Below, in pieces: positions 30,721 to 38,204 of a stretch of 64,000 bases of DNA (its first letter is position 1; each line of letters starts with the position of its first letter). The notes under the pieces are model-generated. The model saw nothing but the letters and a program-made list of their open reading frames with translations. It did not search any database and had not been told where the DNA came from. Both the position numbers and the translations under genes were made by a program. Source of the stretch: Klenkia sesuvii (GTDB lineage: Bacteria > Actinomycetota > Actinomycetes > Mycobacteriales > Geodermatophilaceae); contig NZ_JBAPLU010000004.1 of assembly GCF_037083825.1 (NCBI RefSeq), positions 186,001-250,000 of the forward strand, in the 5' to 3' direction.

Positions 30721-31679
30721 CGGGTGCCGGCCAGGCGGGTGAGCCGCTCGACGACCGCTGCCCGCAGCTCCGGGGGGCTCTCCACCAGCACGTCGGGCCC
30801 GTGGGCGGCGACCTCGTCGGCCAGCGCCCAGGGCTCGGTCGTGCGGATCTCCAGCCGGTCGTCCCCGGCGGCGTCGGTGCCGAGGGCGGTCGCCCGCCGG
30901 CGCAGCCCCACCGCGGTGCCCGGACGGGCGGTCAGGACGACGACGTGCTCGGGACGACCCACCTGCCGCGCCACGACGGCGGCGAGGTCGACGTCGGGGG
31001 GTGGCGTGAACGCGCCGGGCGGCCCGCTGGCACGGGGGGTGCCGGTGACCCGGGACAGCCGGAACACCCGGGTGGCGCCGCGGTCGAGGTCGTGGCCGAC
31101 GAGGTACCAGCGGCCGTGCCAGGACACCACGCCCCACGGCTGCACCCGACGCCTGGCGCCGGCGTCCTCGTCGGGGCGGGTGTAGGTGAAGGTGAGCAGG
31201 CGACGGTCGCGGGCGGCGGTGTAGCAGGCGTCGAAGGCCGGTTCACCGGCGTCCAGTCGTGGTTGCAGCGGCAGGGCGGCGTCCACGTCCACGCCGGCGG
31301 CCCGCAGCTTGACCAGCGCACCCTGCGCGGCCCCACCGAGCTGGGCGGACTGCCACAGGCGCAGCGCCAGGCCCACGGCGGCCGCCTCGTCGCCGGTGAG
31401 GGTGATCTCGGGGAGCTCGTAGGCCGAGCGGGCGATGCGGTAGCCCTCGTCGGGGTCGAACATGCTGGTGCGGCCGGTCTCCAGCGGGACCCCGAGCTCG
31501 CGCAGGTCGGACTTGTCGCGCTCGAACATGCGCTTGAAGGCCTCGTCGGCGCGCTCGGTGCCGTCGGCGGGCTCGTAGCCGGGCACGGTGACCCGGATGC
31601 GCTCGGCGGTGACGAACTGGCGGGTCCCCAGGAGGGCGAAGACGAGGTTGACCAGTCTCTCCGCACGCTTGGCCGACAC
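30717..31679 (-). CDS. pafB: WYL-domain regulator PafB
   Basis: The protein has 320 residues from GTG 31679. The N-terminal HTH region is VSAKRAERLVNLVFALLGTRQFVTAERIR, with a long AFKRMFERDKSDLRELGVPL helix. The WYL domain shows VVSWHGRWYLVGHDLDRGATRVFRLSR. The C-terminal WCX part follows. Partner of PafC in the DNA damage-responsive activator. The start stands 7 bases after TAGCCT. The promoter is back to back with that of the DUF3866 gene within 37 bp, so the two may share control. Confidence 0.92.
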   Translation of the reverse strand: MSAKRAERLVNLVFALLGTRQFVTAERIRVTVPGYEPADGTERADEAFKRMFERDKSDLRELGVPLETGRTSMFDPDEGYRIARSAYELPEITLTGDEAAAVGLALRLWQSAQLGGAAQGALVKLRAAGVDVDAALPLQPRLDAGEPAFDACYTAARDRRLLTFTYTRPDEDAGARRRVQPWGVVSWHGRWYLVGHDLDRGATRVFRLSRVTGTPRASGPPGAFTPPPDVDLAAVVARQVGRPEHVVVLTARPGTAVGLRRRATALGTDAAGDDRLEIRTTEPWALADEVAAHGPDVLVESPPELRAAVVERLTRLAGTR

Positions 31680-31686
31680 GGCTCCC

Positions 31687-31708
31687 AGGCTAGTGCGTCG
31701 CCTAGGTT
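31687..31708. promoter_or_regulatory. Divergent leaderless promoters of pafBC and the DUF3866 gene
   Basis: Minus strand: TAGCCT (complement of 31687-31692), 7 bases before GTG 31679. Plus strand: TAGGTT (31703-31708), 7 bases before GTG 31716. The two -10 boxes are separated by 10 bases, so the polymerase sites must overlap and compete. Confidence 0.6.
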
Positions 31709-31715
31709 GGGTCGG

Positions 31716-32804
31716 GTGAGTGCACAGGTCCCCGAGTCCCGGATCCGCTGGCGGCGCGGGACGGTGACCGCCCTGGGTCGCACGTGGCGCGACTCCGTGG
31801 AGCTCGAGGTCGAGGTGCCCGGGGACGGTGCCCTGCGGGCGCTGGCCCACCCGTCGGTCGTGGGCACCCCCGAGGTGGGCGACGCCGTGCTGCTCAACAC
31901 GACGGCCTGGGCGCAGCGGTTGGGGACGGGGGGCTACGCGCTGGTGGTGGCGTTCCCGGACCGGCTGCCGCCGGACCCCCGCGGCCCCGGGCACCTGGTC
32001 AAGGGCCGCTACACCGGCCTGCAGGTGACCGTGCAGGGGGTCGACGAGCAGGAGACCCCGCACCACGCCGTCATCGCCGAGGCCGAGGACCTGGGCGGCA
32101 TGCCGGTGGTGGTGGCCGACCTGCACTCCGCGCTGCCGGCGGTGCTGGCCGGCGTGCGTGCCGACGGCCCGGCCCTGCGGGTGGCCTACGTGATGACCGA
32201 CGGCGGGGCGCTCCCGGCGGCCTTCTCGCGCACCCTCGACGGCCTGGCCGACCAGCTGGCCGGGGTGGTGACGGTCGGCCAGGCGTTCGGCGGGGACCTC
32301 GAGGCGGTCACGGTGCACACCGGTCTGCTGGCCGCGCGGCACGTGCTCTCCGCCGACGTGGCCGTGGTCGCGCAGGGCCCGGGCAACCTGGGCACCGGGA
32401 CGCCGTGGGGCTTCTCGGGGGTGGCCGCGGGCGAGGCGTGCAACGCCGCGCACGTCCTCGGTGGGCGGGCCGTCGGCGCGCTGCGGATCTCCGACGCCGA
32501 CCCGCGCCCCCGGCACCGCGGGGTGTCCCACCACTCCCTGACCGCGTTCGGCCGGGTGGCGCTGGGCGGGGTGGTGCTGCCGGTGCCGGCGGAGCTGCCC
32601 GACGAGCTCGAGCGCCAGGTCGCGGAGGACCTCGCCGGCCAACCTGACCGCAACCCTGTGGTCGAGGTCGAGGTCGAGGGTTTGGACGACGCCCTGCGGG
32701 CACTGCCCGTGGGCCTGTCGACGATGGGCCGCGGGCTGGACGCCGACCACGCCTACTTCCTGGCCGCAGCCTGCGCCGGGAGGTACGCCGCGTCGCTGGT
32801 CTGA
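31716..32804 (+). CDS. DUF3866 family protein
   Basis: A 362-residue actinobacterial conserved protein. The N-terminal third is a small beta domain (GTVTALGRTWRDSVELEVEV, VVGTPEVGDAVLLNTTA). The rest includes conserved blocks VAYVMTDGGALPAAFSRT, TVGQAFGGDLEAVTVHTGLLAA, VVAQGPGNLGTGTPWGFSGVAAGE and HRGVSHHSLTAFGR, the last with adjacent His residues. No catalytic family is known to me. The start is set by a TAGGTT box 7 bases upstream, divergent from pafB. Its 3' end overlaps the Trp-rich gene on the other strand by 52 bases. Confidence 0.85.
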   Translation: MSAQVPESRIRWRRGTVTALGRTWRDSVELEVEVPGDGALRALAHPSVVGTPEVGDAVLLNTTAWAQRLGTGGYALVVAFPDRLPPDPRGPGHLVKGRYTGLQVTVQGVDEQETPHHAVIAEAEDLGGMPVVVADLHSALPAVLAGVRADGPALRVAYVMTDGGALPAAFSRTLDGLADQLAGVVTVGQAFGGDLEAVTVHTGLLAARHVLSADVAVVAQGPGNLGTGTPWGFSGVAAGEACNAAHVLGGRAVGALRISDADPRPRHRGVSHHSLTAFGRVALGGVVLPVPAELPDELERQVAEDLAGQPDRNPVVEVEVEGLDDALRALPVGLSTMGRGLDADHAYFLAAACAGRYAASLV

Positions 32805-33448
32805 CCGGACCCCCGGCCGGTCCTCGGGGCTGCGGCCCCGCTCCGGCTCAGACCGAGCGCCACCGGTCGGGCGGGTCCTCCCCCGGTGCGCACCCAGTCG
32901 GTCGGGTCACCCGACTCGACGACGTCGGTCAGCCACCACGTGGTGTCGGGGTCCCATCCGGTGAGGACCGTCGCCGCCCGGGTGCCCGTGACGTCCAGGG
33001 GCCGACCGGCGAGGGCCAGCCACGCACCGACGGGCACGTGCACGGCATCCACCTCGGCGGCGACCGAACCCCAGTCGGGCAGGAGCCAGTCCCCCACCCG
33101 GCCGGTGCACCGGAACCAGTCGTGCCGGCAGGACGCGGTGACGTCTAGCGGGTGCCGGGCGACCAGCGCCGTCCAGTCGATGGCGCCGCGGATCTCCAGC
33201 ACCCGCGCCCCGGGTCGGACCTGCACGGGCCAGGTCCTGGCTGCCGGCCACCCCACCTCGTCCTCGACCAGGTCCGCGGAGACCCAGTGGTCGCGGACCG
33301 AACCCATGGCGGTGGCCAGCGCGGACCACTGGTCGGCCCGCGGGCGCGAGGGCCAGGACCAGCCCTGCCCGCCGAACGCCAGCGCCAGGCACACGCGGCG
33401 ACCCCGCGGACCGTCCAGCAGGTCGCTGACGCGGACGTCGATCACCAC
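32753..33448 (-). CDS. Tryptophan-rich hypothetical protein downstream of pafA
   Basis: The protein has 231 residues from GTG 33448, with about 15 tryptophans, many in DW, GW or WW pairs. No transmembrane helix or signal is seen. The pattern of short strands with DWFRCTGRVGDWLLPDWGSV suggests a beta-rich fold. I recognise no family. It starts 10 bp after the pafA stop (a GAGG precedes it) and is probably co-transcribed with pafA. Its C-terminal 17 codons and stop overlap the DUF3866 gene antisense. The low-complexity tail after about residue 205 may not be conserved. Confidence 0.55.
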   Translation of the reverse strand: MVIDVRVSDLLDGPRGRRVCLALAFGGQGWSWPSRPRADQWSALATAMGSVRDHWVSADLVEDEVGWPAARTWPVQVRPGARVLEIRGAIDWTALVARHPLDVTASCRHDWFRCTGRVGDWLLPDWGSVAAEVDAVHVPVGAWLALAGRPLDVTGTRAATVLTGWDPDTTWWLTDVVESGDPTDWVRTGGGPARPVALGLSRSGAAAPRTGRGSGQTSDAAYLPAQAAARK

Positions 33449-33458
33449 CGGCCTCGCC

Positions 33459-34817
33459 TCACATCGAGTTGAGCAGCTTCTCCACCCGTTCGTCGACGGA
33501 CTTGAAGGGGTCCTTGCACAGCACGGTGCGCTGGGCCTGGTCGTTGAGCTTGAGGTGCACCCAGTCGACCGTGAAGTCGCGTCGCTTCTCCTGCGCCTTG
33601 CGGATGAAGTCGCCGCGCAGCTTGGCCCGGGTGGTCTGCGGGGGCACGTTCTTGGCCTCGAACACCCGGGGGTCGTGGGTGGTGCGCTCGACGTGCCCGG
33701 CGCGCTCGAGCAGGTAGTACAGGCCCCGCCCGCGGCGGATGTCGTGGTAGGCCAGGTCGAGCTGGGCCACCCGGGCCGAGGACAGCGACAGGTCGTGCTT
33801 GGCGCGGTAGCGCTCGATGAGCGACTGCTTGATCGCCCAGTCGACCTCGCGGTCGACCAGCGAGTGGTCGCCGGTGTCGACGGCCTTGAGCGTGCGACCC
33901 CACAGCTCGAGCATCTGCCGGTGCACCGGGCCGAGGCCCTCGCGGTCGACGTACTCGGCGGCTCGGTCGTGGTACTCGGTCTGGATCTCCAGCGCCGACA
34001 TCTCGCGGCCGTTGGCCAGCCGCACCTGCCGCCGCCCGGTGAGGTCGTGGCTGATCTCGCGGATGGCCCGGATCGGGTTCTCCAGGGTCATGTCCCGCAC
34101 CGGGACGCCGTCCTCGACCATGCGCAGCACGAGGTCGGTGATGGCCACCTTGAGCAGGGTGGTGGTCTCGCTCATGTTGGAGTCCCCGACGATGACGTGC
34201 AGCCGTCGGTAGCGCTCGGCGTCGGCGTGCGGTTCGTCGCGGGTGTTGATGATCGGCCGGGACCGGGTGGTCGCCGAGGACACGCCCTCCCAGATGTGCT
34301 CGGCGCGCTGGCTGACGCAGTAGACGGCTCCCCGCGGGGTCTGCAGCACCTTGCCGGCGCCGCAGACGATCTGCCGGGTCACCAGGAACGGGATCAGCAC
34401 GTCGGCCAGCCGGGAGAACTCGCCCTGCCGGCCGACGAGGTAGTTCTCGTGGCAGCCGTAGCTGTTGCCGGCGGAGTCGGTGTTGTTCTTGAACAGGTAG
34501 ATGTCGCCCGTCACGCCCTCGTCGGCCAGCCGCTGCTCGGCGTCGACCAGCAGGCCCTCGAGGATCCGTTCGCCGGCCTTGTCGTGGACGACGAGCTCGG
34601 TCAGGTCGTCGCACTCGGCGGTCGCGTACTCGGGGTGGCTGCCGACGTCGAGGTAGAGGCGGGCACCGTTGCGCAGGAAAACGTTGGAGCTGCGGCCCCA
34701 GGACACCACCCGGCGGAACAGGTAGCGGGCGACCTCGTCGGGCGAGAGCCGGCGCTGCCCCTCGAAGGTGCACGTGACGCCGTACTCGGTCTCGATGCCG
34801 AAGATCCTGCGGTCCAC
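33459..34817 (-). CDS. pafA: Pup--protein ligase PafA
   Basis: A 452-residue glutamine synthetase-like ligase that joins the C-terminal Glu of Pup to target lysines with ATP. The N-terminus RRIFGIETEYGV gives the metal/ATP-binding Glu motif. KNNTDSAGNSYGCHENY, RPIINTRDEPH and HVIVGDSNMSETTTLLKV are the conserved active-site blocks. It lacks the Dop loop. GTG 34817 stands 7 bases after TAGGCT, whose TAG is also the prcA stop codon. The long frame upstream is noise antisense to nothing real but out of frame with prcA. It closes the prcB-prcA-pafA set. Confidence 0.96.
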   Translation of the reverse strand: MDRRIFGIETEYGVTCTFEGQRRLSPDEVARYLFRRVVSWGRSSNVFLRNGARLYLDVGSHPEYATAECDDLTELVVHDKAGERILEGLLVDAEQRLADEGVTGDIYLFKNNTDSAGNSYGCHENYLVGRQGEFSRLADVLIPFLVTRQIVCGAGKVLQTPRGAVYCVSQRAEHIWEGVSSATTRSRPIINTRDEPHADAERYRRLHVIVGDSNMSETTTLLKVAITDLVLRMVEDGVPVRDMTLENPIRAIREISHDLTGRRQVRLANGREMSALEIQTEYHDRAAEYVDREGLGPVHRQMLELWGRTLKAVDTGDHSLVDREVDWAIKQSLIERYRAKHDLSLSSARVAQLDLAYHDIRRGRGLYYLLERAGHVERTTHDPRVFEAKNVPPQTTRAKLRGDFIRKAQEKRRDFTVDWVHLKLNDQAQRTVLCKDPFKSVDERVEKLLNSM

Positions 34818-34824
34818 GCCGACG

Positions 34825-34830
34825 AGCCTA
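34825..34830 (-). promoter_or_regulatory. -10 box TAGGCT of pafA, merged with the prcA stop codon
   Basis: The complement of AGCCTA. The first three bases (complement of 34828-34830) are the TAG stop of prcA. The box stands 7 bases before GTG 34817. Confidence 0.65.
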
Positions 34831-35757
34831 GGCCGGTTCGCCGGGCTCGGGGGCCGGGTCGCCGGCGGCGTCCGGATCCGCACCACCCGCGGTGTCGGGG
34901 GCCGTGTCGGGGGCCGTGCCGCCGGCGGTGTCGGGGGCACCCGGGTCACCGAGGCCGGGCGGGGTGCCCGGGGCGGGACTGCTGGGCAGGTGGGCGGCGT
35001 CGTCGTCGATCCCCTCGGCCTGTCCCGGGGCGCCGACGGCCGGCTGGCCGTCGCCGAGCAGGGCGCGCAGGGCAGCACCGGTGATCCGCCGGAAGGTGCG
35101 CTTGGGGCGCTCCCGGTCCAGGACGGCGACCTCGAGCTGCTCGGCCGGGAGGCTGCTGTGGGCGCCGCCGTTGGCCTGGGTGGACGAGCTGACCGCCGAG
35201 AGAGCAGCGACGCCGACGGCCAGCGCCTCACGCAACGCCAGCCCGGGCCGGAAGTGCTCGCGCAGATGGGTGCTGACCGCGTCGGCCTGGCCGCCCATGA
35301 CGACGAAGTCGGGCTCGTCCACCACCGAGCCGTCGAAGGTGAGGCGGTAGAGCTGGTCGGTCTCGGGGCTGGTGCCCACCTCGGCGACGCACAGCTCGAC
35401 CTCGAAGGGCTTCATCTGCTCGGTGAAGATCGAGCCCAGCGTCTGGGCATAGGCGTTGGCCACGACGCGGCCGGTGACGTCGCGCCGGTTGTACGAGTAA
35501 CCCCGGACGTCGGCCAGCCGCACGCCGGCCACCCGCAAGCTCTCGAACTCGGAGTAGCGCCCGACGGCGGCGAAGCCGATGCGGTCGTAGATCTCGCCCA
35601 CCTTGTGCAGGGTCGAGCTGGGGTTCTCGGCGATGAGCAGCACACCGTCGGCGCAGGTCAGCACGGCGACGCTGCGGCCGCGGGAGATGCCCTTGCGGGC
35701 GTACTCCGAGCGGTCGCGCATGACCTGCTCGGCGGAGGCGTAGTACGGCATGGTCAT
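34828..35757 (-). CDS. prcA: Proteasome subunit alpha
   Basis: A 309-residue alpha-ring subunit of the 20S proteasome. The N-terminal gate helix is YASAEQVMRDRSEYARKGISRGRSVAVL; conserved parts are RIGFAAVGRYSEFESLRVAGVRLAD and FVVMGGQADAV. It lacks a catalytic Thr, as expected. Compared with mycobacterial PrcA (about 248 residues) it has a roughly 60-residue C-terminal tail of Asp, Pro, Ala and Gly (repeated DTAGG/APDTA) that would extend from the ring face where Mpa docks. ATG 35757 lies 3 bp after the prcB stop. Confidence 0.95.
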   Translation of the reverse strand: MTMPYYASAEQVMRDRSEYARKGISRGRSVAVLTCADGVLLIAENPSSTLHKVGEIYDRIGFAAVGRYSEFESLRVAGVRLADVRGYSYNRRDVTGRVVANAYAQTLGSIFTEQMKPFEVELCVAEVGTSPETDQLYRLTFDGSVVDEPDFVVMGGQADAVSTHLREHFRPGLALREALAVGVAALSAVSSSTQANGGAHSSLPAEQLEVAVLDRERPKRTFRRITGAALRALLGDGQPAVGAPGQAEGIDDDAAHLPSSPAPGTPPGLGDPGAPDTAGGTAPDTAPDTAGGADPDAAGDPAPEPGEPA

Positions 35758-35760
35758 GGC

Positions 35761-36609
35761 TCAGGCCTCCCGGTTCTCGGGCCCGGCGGACCGCTCGGCG
35801 GTGATGTCGGCGGCCACCGCGGCCACCTCGCTGTCGGGCAGCCGGACGGCGCCCTCGGCGTCGACCCGGTAGAGGATCGGGTACAGCCGGCGGACGGCGT
35901 CGGGGCCGCCGGTGGCGGAGTCGTCGTCGGCGGCGTCGTAGAGGGCCTCGACCAGGCTGCGGGTGGCGGCCTCTGCCGACAGGCCGGGGCGCCAGGTCTT
36001 CTTCAGCGACCCGCGGGCGAACAGGGAGCCCGAGCCGACGGAGGCGTAGCCGCGCTCCTCGTAGTTGCCGCCGGTGACGTCGTAGCTGAAGATGCGGCCC
36101 GGGCTGGTGCCGGGGACCGCGTCGAGGTCGTAGCCGGCGAACAACGGCACCACGGCCAGCCCCTGCATGGCCGCCCCGAGGTTGCCGCGGATCATCGCGG
36201 CCAGCCGGTTGGCCTTGCCGTCGAGGGACAGCGTCATCCCCTCGATCTTCTCGTAGTGCTCGAGCTCGACCTGGTAGAGCCGCACCATCTCGATGGCGAT
36301 GCCGGCCGCACCCGCGATGCCGATCACCGACCAGGAGTCGGCCGCGTAGACCTTCTCGATGTCGCGGCTGGAGATGAGGTTGCCCATGGTGGCCCGCCGG
36401 TCCCCGCCCATGAGGACGCCACCGTCGAAGGTGGCGGCCACGATGGTCGTGCCGTGCGGGGCGAGGTCGCCGACCGGCGCGGCCGGGGCCGACCGGCGGC
36501 CGGGCAGGAGGTCGGGCGCGGTGGCGCCGAGGAAGTCGGTGAACGAGGACCCCACCCGGTCCAGGTAGGCGGGGGTGAACCCGCTCCGTCCGGCGATCTG
36601 CTCGCTCAC
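35761..36609 (-). CDS. prcB: Proteasome subunit beta
   Basis: A 282-residue precursor of the catalytic subunit. A 53-residue propeptide (GFTPAYLDRVGSSFTDFL is typical) ends at HG, and cleavage exposes Thr54 in TTIVAATFDGGVLMGGDRRAT, the active nucleophile. Conserved Lys and Asp follow. GTG 36609 has AGGAGG 7 bases upstream. It heads the prcB-prcA pair. An Endonuclease-VII-like gene lies between it and pup. A TAGGGT box inside the end of that gene (complement of 36727-36732) may be its promoter, with a leader of about 110 bases. Confidence 0.96.
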   Translation of the reverse strand: MSEQIAGRSGFTPAYLDRVGSSFTDFLGATAPDLLPGRRSAPAAPVGDLAPHGTTIVAATFDGGVLMGGDRRATMGNLISSRDIEKVYAADSWSVIGIAGAAGIAIEMVRLYQVELEHYEKIEGMTLSLDGKANRLAAMIRGNLGAAMQGLAVVPLFAGYDLDAVPGTSPGRIFSYDVTGGNYEERGYASVGSGSLFARGSLKKTWRPGLSAEAATRSLVEALYDAADDDSATGGPDAVRRLYPILYRVDAEGAVRLPDSEVAAVAADITAERSAGPENREA

Positions 36610-36726
36610 CCGTGCGCCTCCTCCGCCGGCCCGTCGGGGCCGGCACTGTGCTCGTCGACCGACCCGGGAGCGGGCCGGTCGGTGCTGCGCCGACCGGGGC
36701 GGGGCCCCGTCGGTCTCGTCGATCCG

Positions 36727-36732
36727 ACCCTA
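36727..36732 (-). promoter_or_regulatory. Candidate -10 box TAGGGT upstream of prcB
   Basis: The complement of ACCCTA. No start codon lies 6-8 bases downstream, so transcription from here would give prcB a leader of about 110 bases ending in an AGGAGG site. Confidence 0.35.
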
Positions 36733-36777
36733 GTCGCGGTGTCGCCGCGCAGCCCGGCGCCGGGGTTCCTGCTGTGG

Positions 36778-37366
36778 TCACCGGCGTGGACCCGTGCTTC
36801 TCGAGGTAGGTGACGGCGGCCAGCAGGACGACCGGGTCGTCGCGGAACTGGCCAAGGCCACCGTTGCAGTTGAAGCACAGCAGCTCGCGGACCGCGCCGG
36901 TCGCGTGGTCGTGGTCGACGTGCACGGCCGGTGCTGACCGGCAGATCGCACACACCCCTGCCTGCGCCTGGAACATCTCGTCCGCCTCAGCAGCCGTGAT
37001 GCCGTAACGCCTCCGTAGATGGTAGGACCGCGCACCACCTGCCTTGTCGAGCGCGGCTCGCCCACGTGCGTTGTGGCAGGGCTTGCAATAGGTCGCTCGA
37101 TCGTTCTTGCTCCGAGCGTTCCGCCCGAAGTCCGACCACGGTCGAACGGTGTCGCAGTCAGGGCACCACTTGTAGCCGTCCGGGACAGCTCTGTCCCGGG
37201 GGTGACGGTGACGTGGTGGACCATTCCGGCTGTCCCGACTGGCCGCATGCCGCTGACGGGCGTGCGTGATGCAGTAGAAGGCCAAACCGTCCTTCGAGTT
37301 CCTGTTGCGACTGAACTCAGATACCGGACGTTCCGCGCCGCAATCGCGGCAGTATTTGGTGTCCAC
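36778..37366 (-). CDS. Endonuclease VII-like HNH protein, C-terminal end disrupted
   Basis: From GTG 37366: two N-terminal Cys clusters (YCRDCG...C, then KWCPDC...YCKPCHNARGR), a linker, then the recombination endonuclease VII domain CAICRS...HVDHDHATGAVRELLCFNCNGGLGQF (residues about 139-175), with DxxxxAAVTYLEK to residue 190. Homologues normally stop shortly after. Here no in-frame stop occurs, and the frame runs on to 35228 through prcB and prcA. A TGA in the next frame lies exactly at 36780-36778, so one indel would restore a natural end. GC is visibly lower than in neighbours near 37261-37320. Coordinates mark the recognisable part. Confidence 0.7.
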
Positions 37367-37396
37367 GGGCGGCGACCCAGACCGGAATGATCTTGA

Positions 37397-37606
37397 TCAC
37401 TCCCCCCCTTTCTGGACGTACCCCTTGATGAACTCCTCGGCGTTCGACTCGAGCACCCCGTCGATCTCGTCGAGGATGTCGTCGACGTCGGCGCTCATCT
37501 TCTCGCGGCGCTCGGCGCCCTCGGCGTCGACCGGGGCCTCGACCTCCTCGGTCTCCTCCCGTGACCGCGTGGCCTTCTGCTGCCCGCCGGTGTCCCTGGT
37601 GGCCAT
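37397..37606 (-). CDS. pup: Prokaryotic ubiquitin-like protein Pup
   Basis: A 69-residue intrinsically disordered tag. The N-terminal half is polar (MATRDTGGQQKATRS). The central helix DVDDILDEIDGVLESNAEEFI binds Mpa. The C-terminus is GYVQKGGE. It ends natively in Glu, the form PafA ligates, so deamidation by Dop is not needed to activate it. ATG 37606 has GGGAGGG 5 bases upstream; a longer start at 37648 adds residues that do not match Pup. It lies downstream of dop and the RraB-like gene. Confidence 0.97.
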   Translation of the reverse strand: MATRDTGGQQKATRSREETEEVEAPVDAEGAERREKMSADVDDILDEIDGVLESNAEEFIKGYVQKGGE

Positions 37607-37676
37607 GTCGCCCTCCCGTTCCTGTGGGTGTGCTGCCCTGCTGCGCAAGCTACCCCGCGGGTACGACAGGAACCGC

Positions 37677-38204
37677 TCAGGCTTCCCAGCCGCCGAGGTG
37701 GCCGGCGTGCGCGTCGGCCAGCTCGTGCAACCAGGCGATGCGCGCGTCGAACGCCGGCGTCATCGGGGGCTCCAGCACCCGCACGGTGACCTGCCACTGC
37801 ACGTCACCCACCCATCGTCCGGGCTCGGCCGGGACGGGCTCGACCACCTCGTCGCCGGCCCGCCGGGCCGCTCTCGCGGTGAACGCGTCGGCCTGCTCGC
37901 GGGTGGCGAACCCGACGAGGTGACGGGTCTCGTCCGACGGCCCGGGTGCGGTGCCCCCCGACCGCAGACGACCGGCGAGGTCGTCGAGGGCGATGAGCAG
38001 CTCGGCGGGCGTCGCCCCGGCACCCAGCAACCCGGCGCCGGTGAGGTGCCGGGTCAGGGACGTGGTGAGGGAACCCGGCAGGTCACCGGACAGCAGGTGC
38101 ACCTGCAGGGCCGACAGCACCCGCACCAGGGCGGCGACGTCCCCGGGCGCGATGGACCGGGTGGCCGTCCGCCGGGGGCGGCGCGGCTGGTCGGGCGTGG
38201 TCAC
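37677..38204 (-). CDS. RraB-like small protein coupled to dop
   Basis: The protein has 175 residues from GTG 38204, which overlaps the dop stop as GTGA. Residues about 15-80 are helical (GDVAALVRVLSALQVHLL...). The C-terminal about 75 residues (VGFATREQADAFTARAARRAGDEVV..., WQVTVRVLEPPMTPAFDARIAWLHELADAHAGHLGGWEA) resemble the ribonuclease E inhibitor RraB fold, with its W-x-V strand and closing HG..GGWE motif. The match is by eye. Sitting between dop and pup in a coupled unit suggests a role with pupylation, or a translation-level constraint. Confidence 0.6.
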   Translation of the reverse strand: MTTPDQPRRPRRTATRSIAPGDVAALVRVLSALQVHLLSGDLPGSLTTSLTRHLTGAGLLGAGATPAELLIALDDLAGRLRSGGTAPGPSDETRHLVGFATREQADAFTARAARRAGDEVVEPVPAEPGRWVGDVQWQVTVRVLEPPMTPAFDARIAWLHELADAHAGHLGGWEA

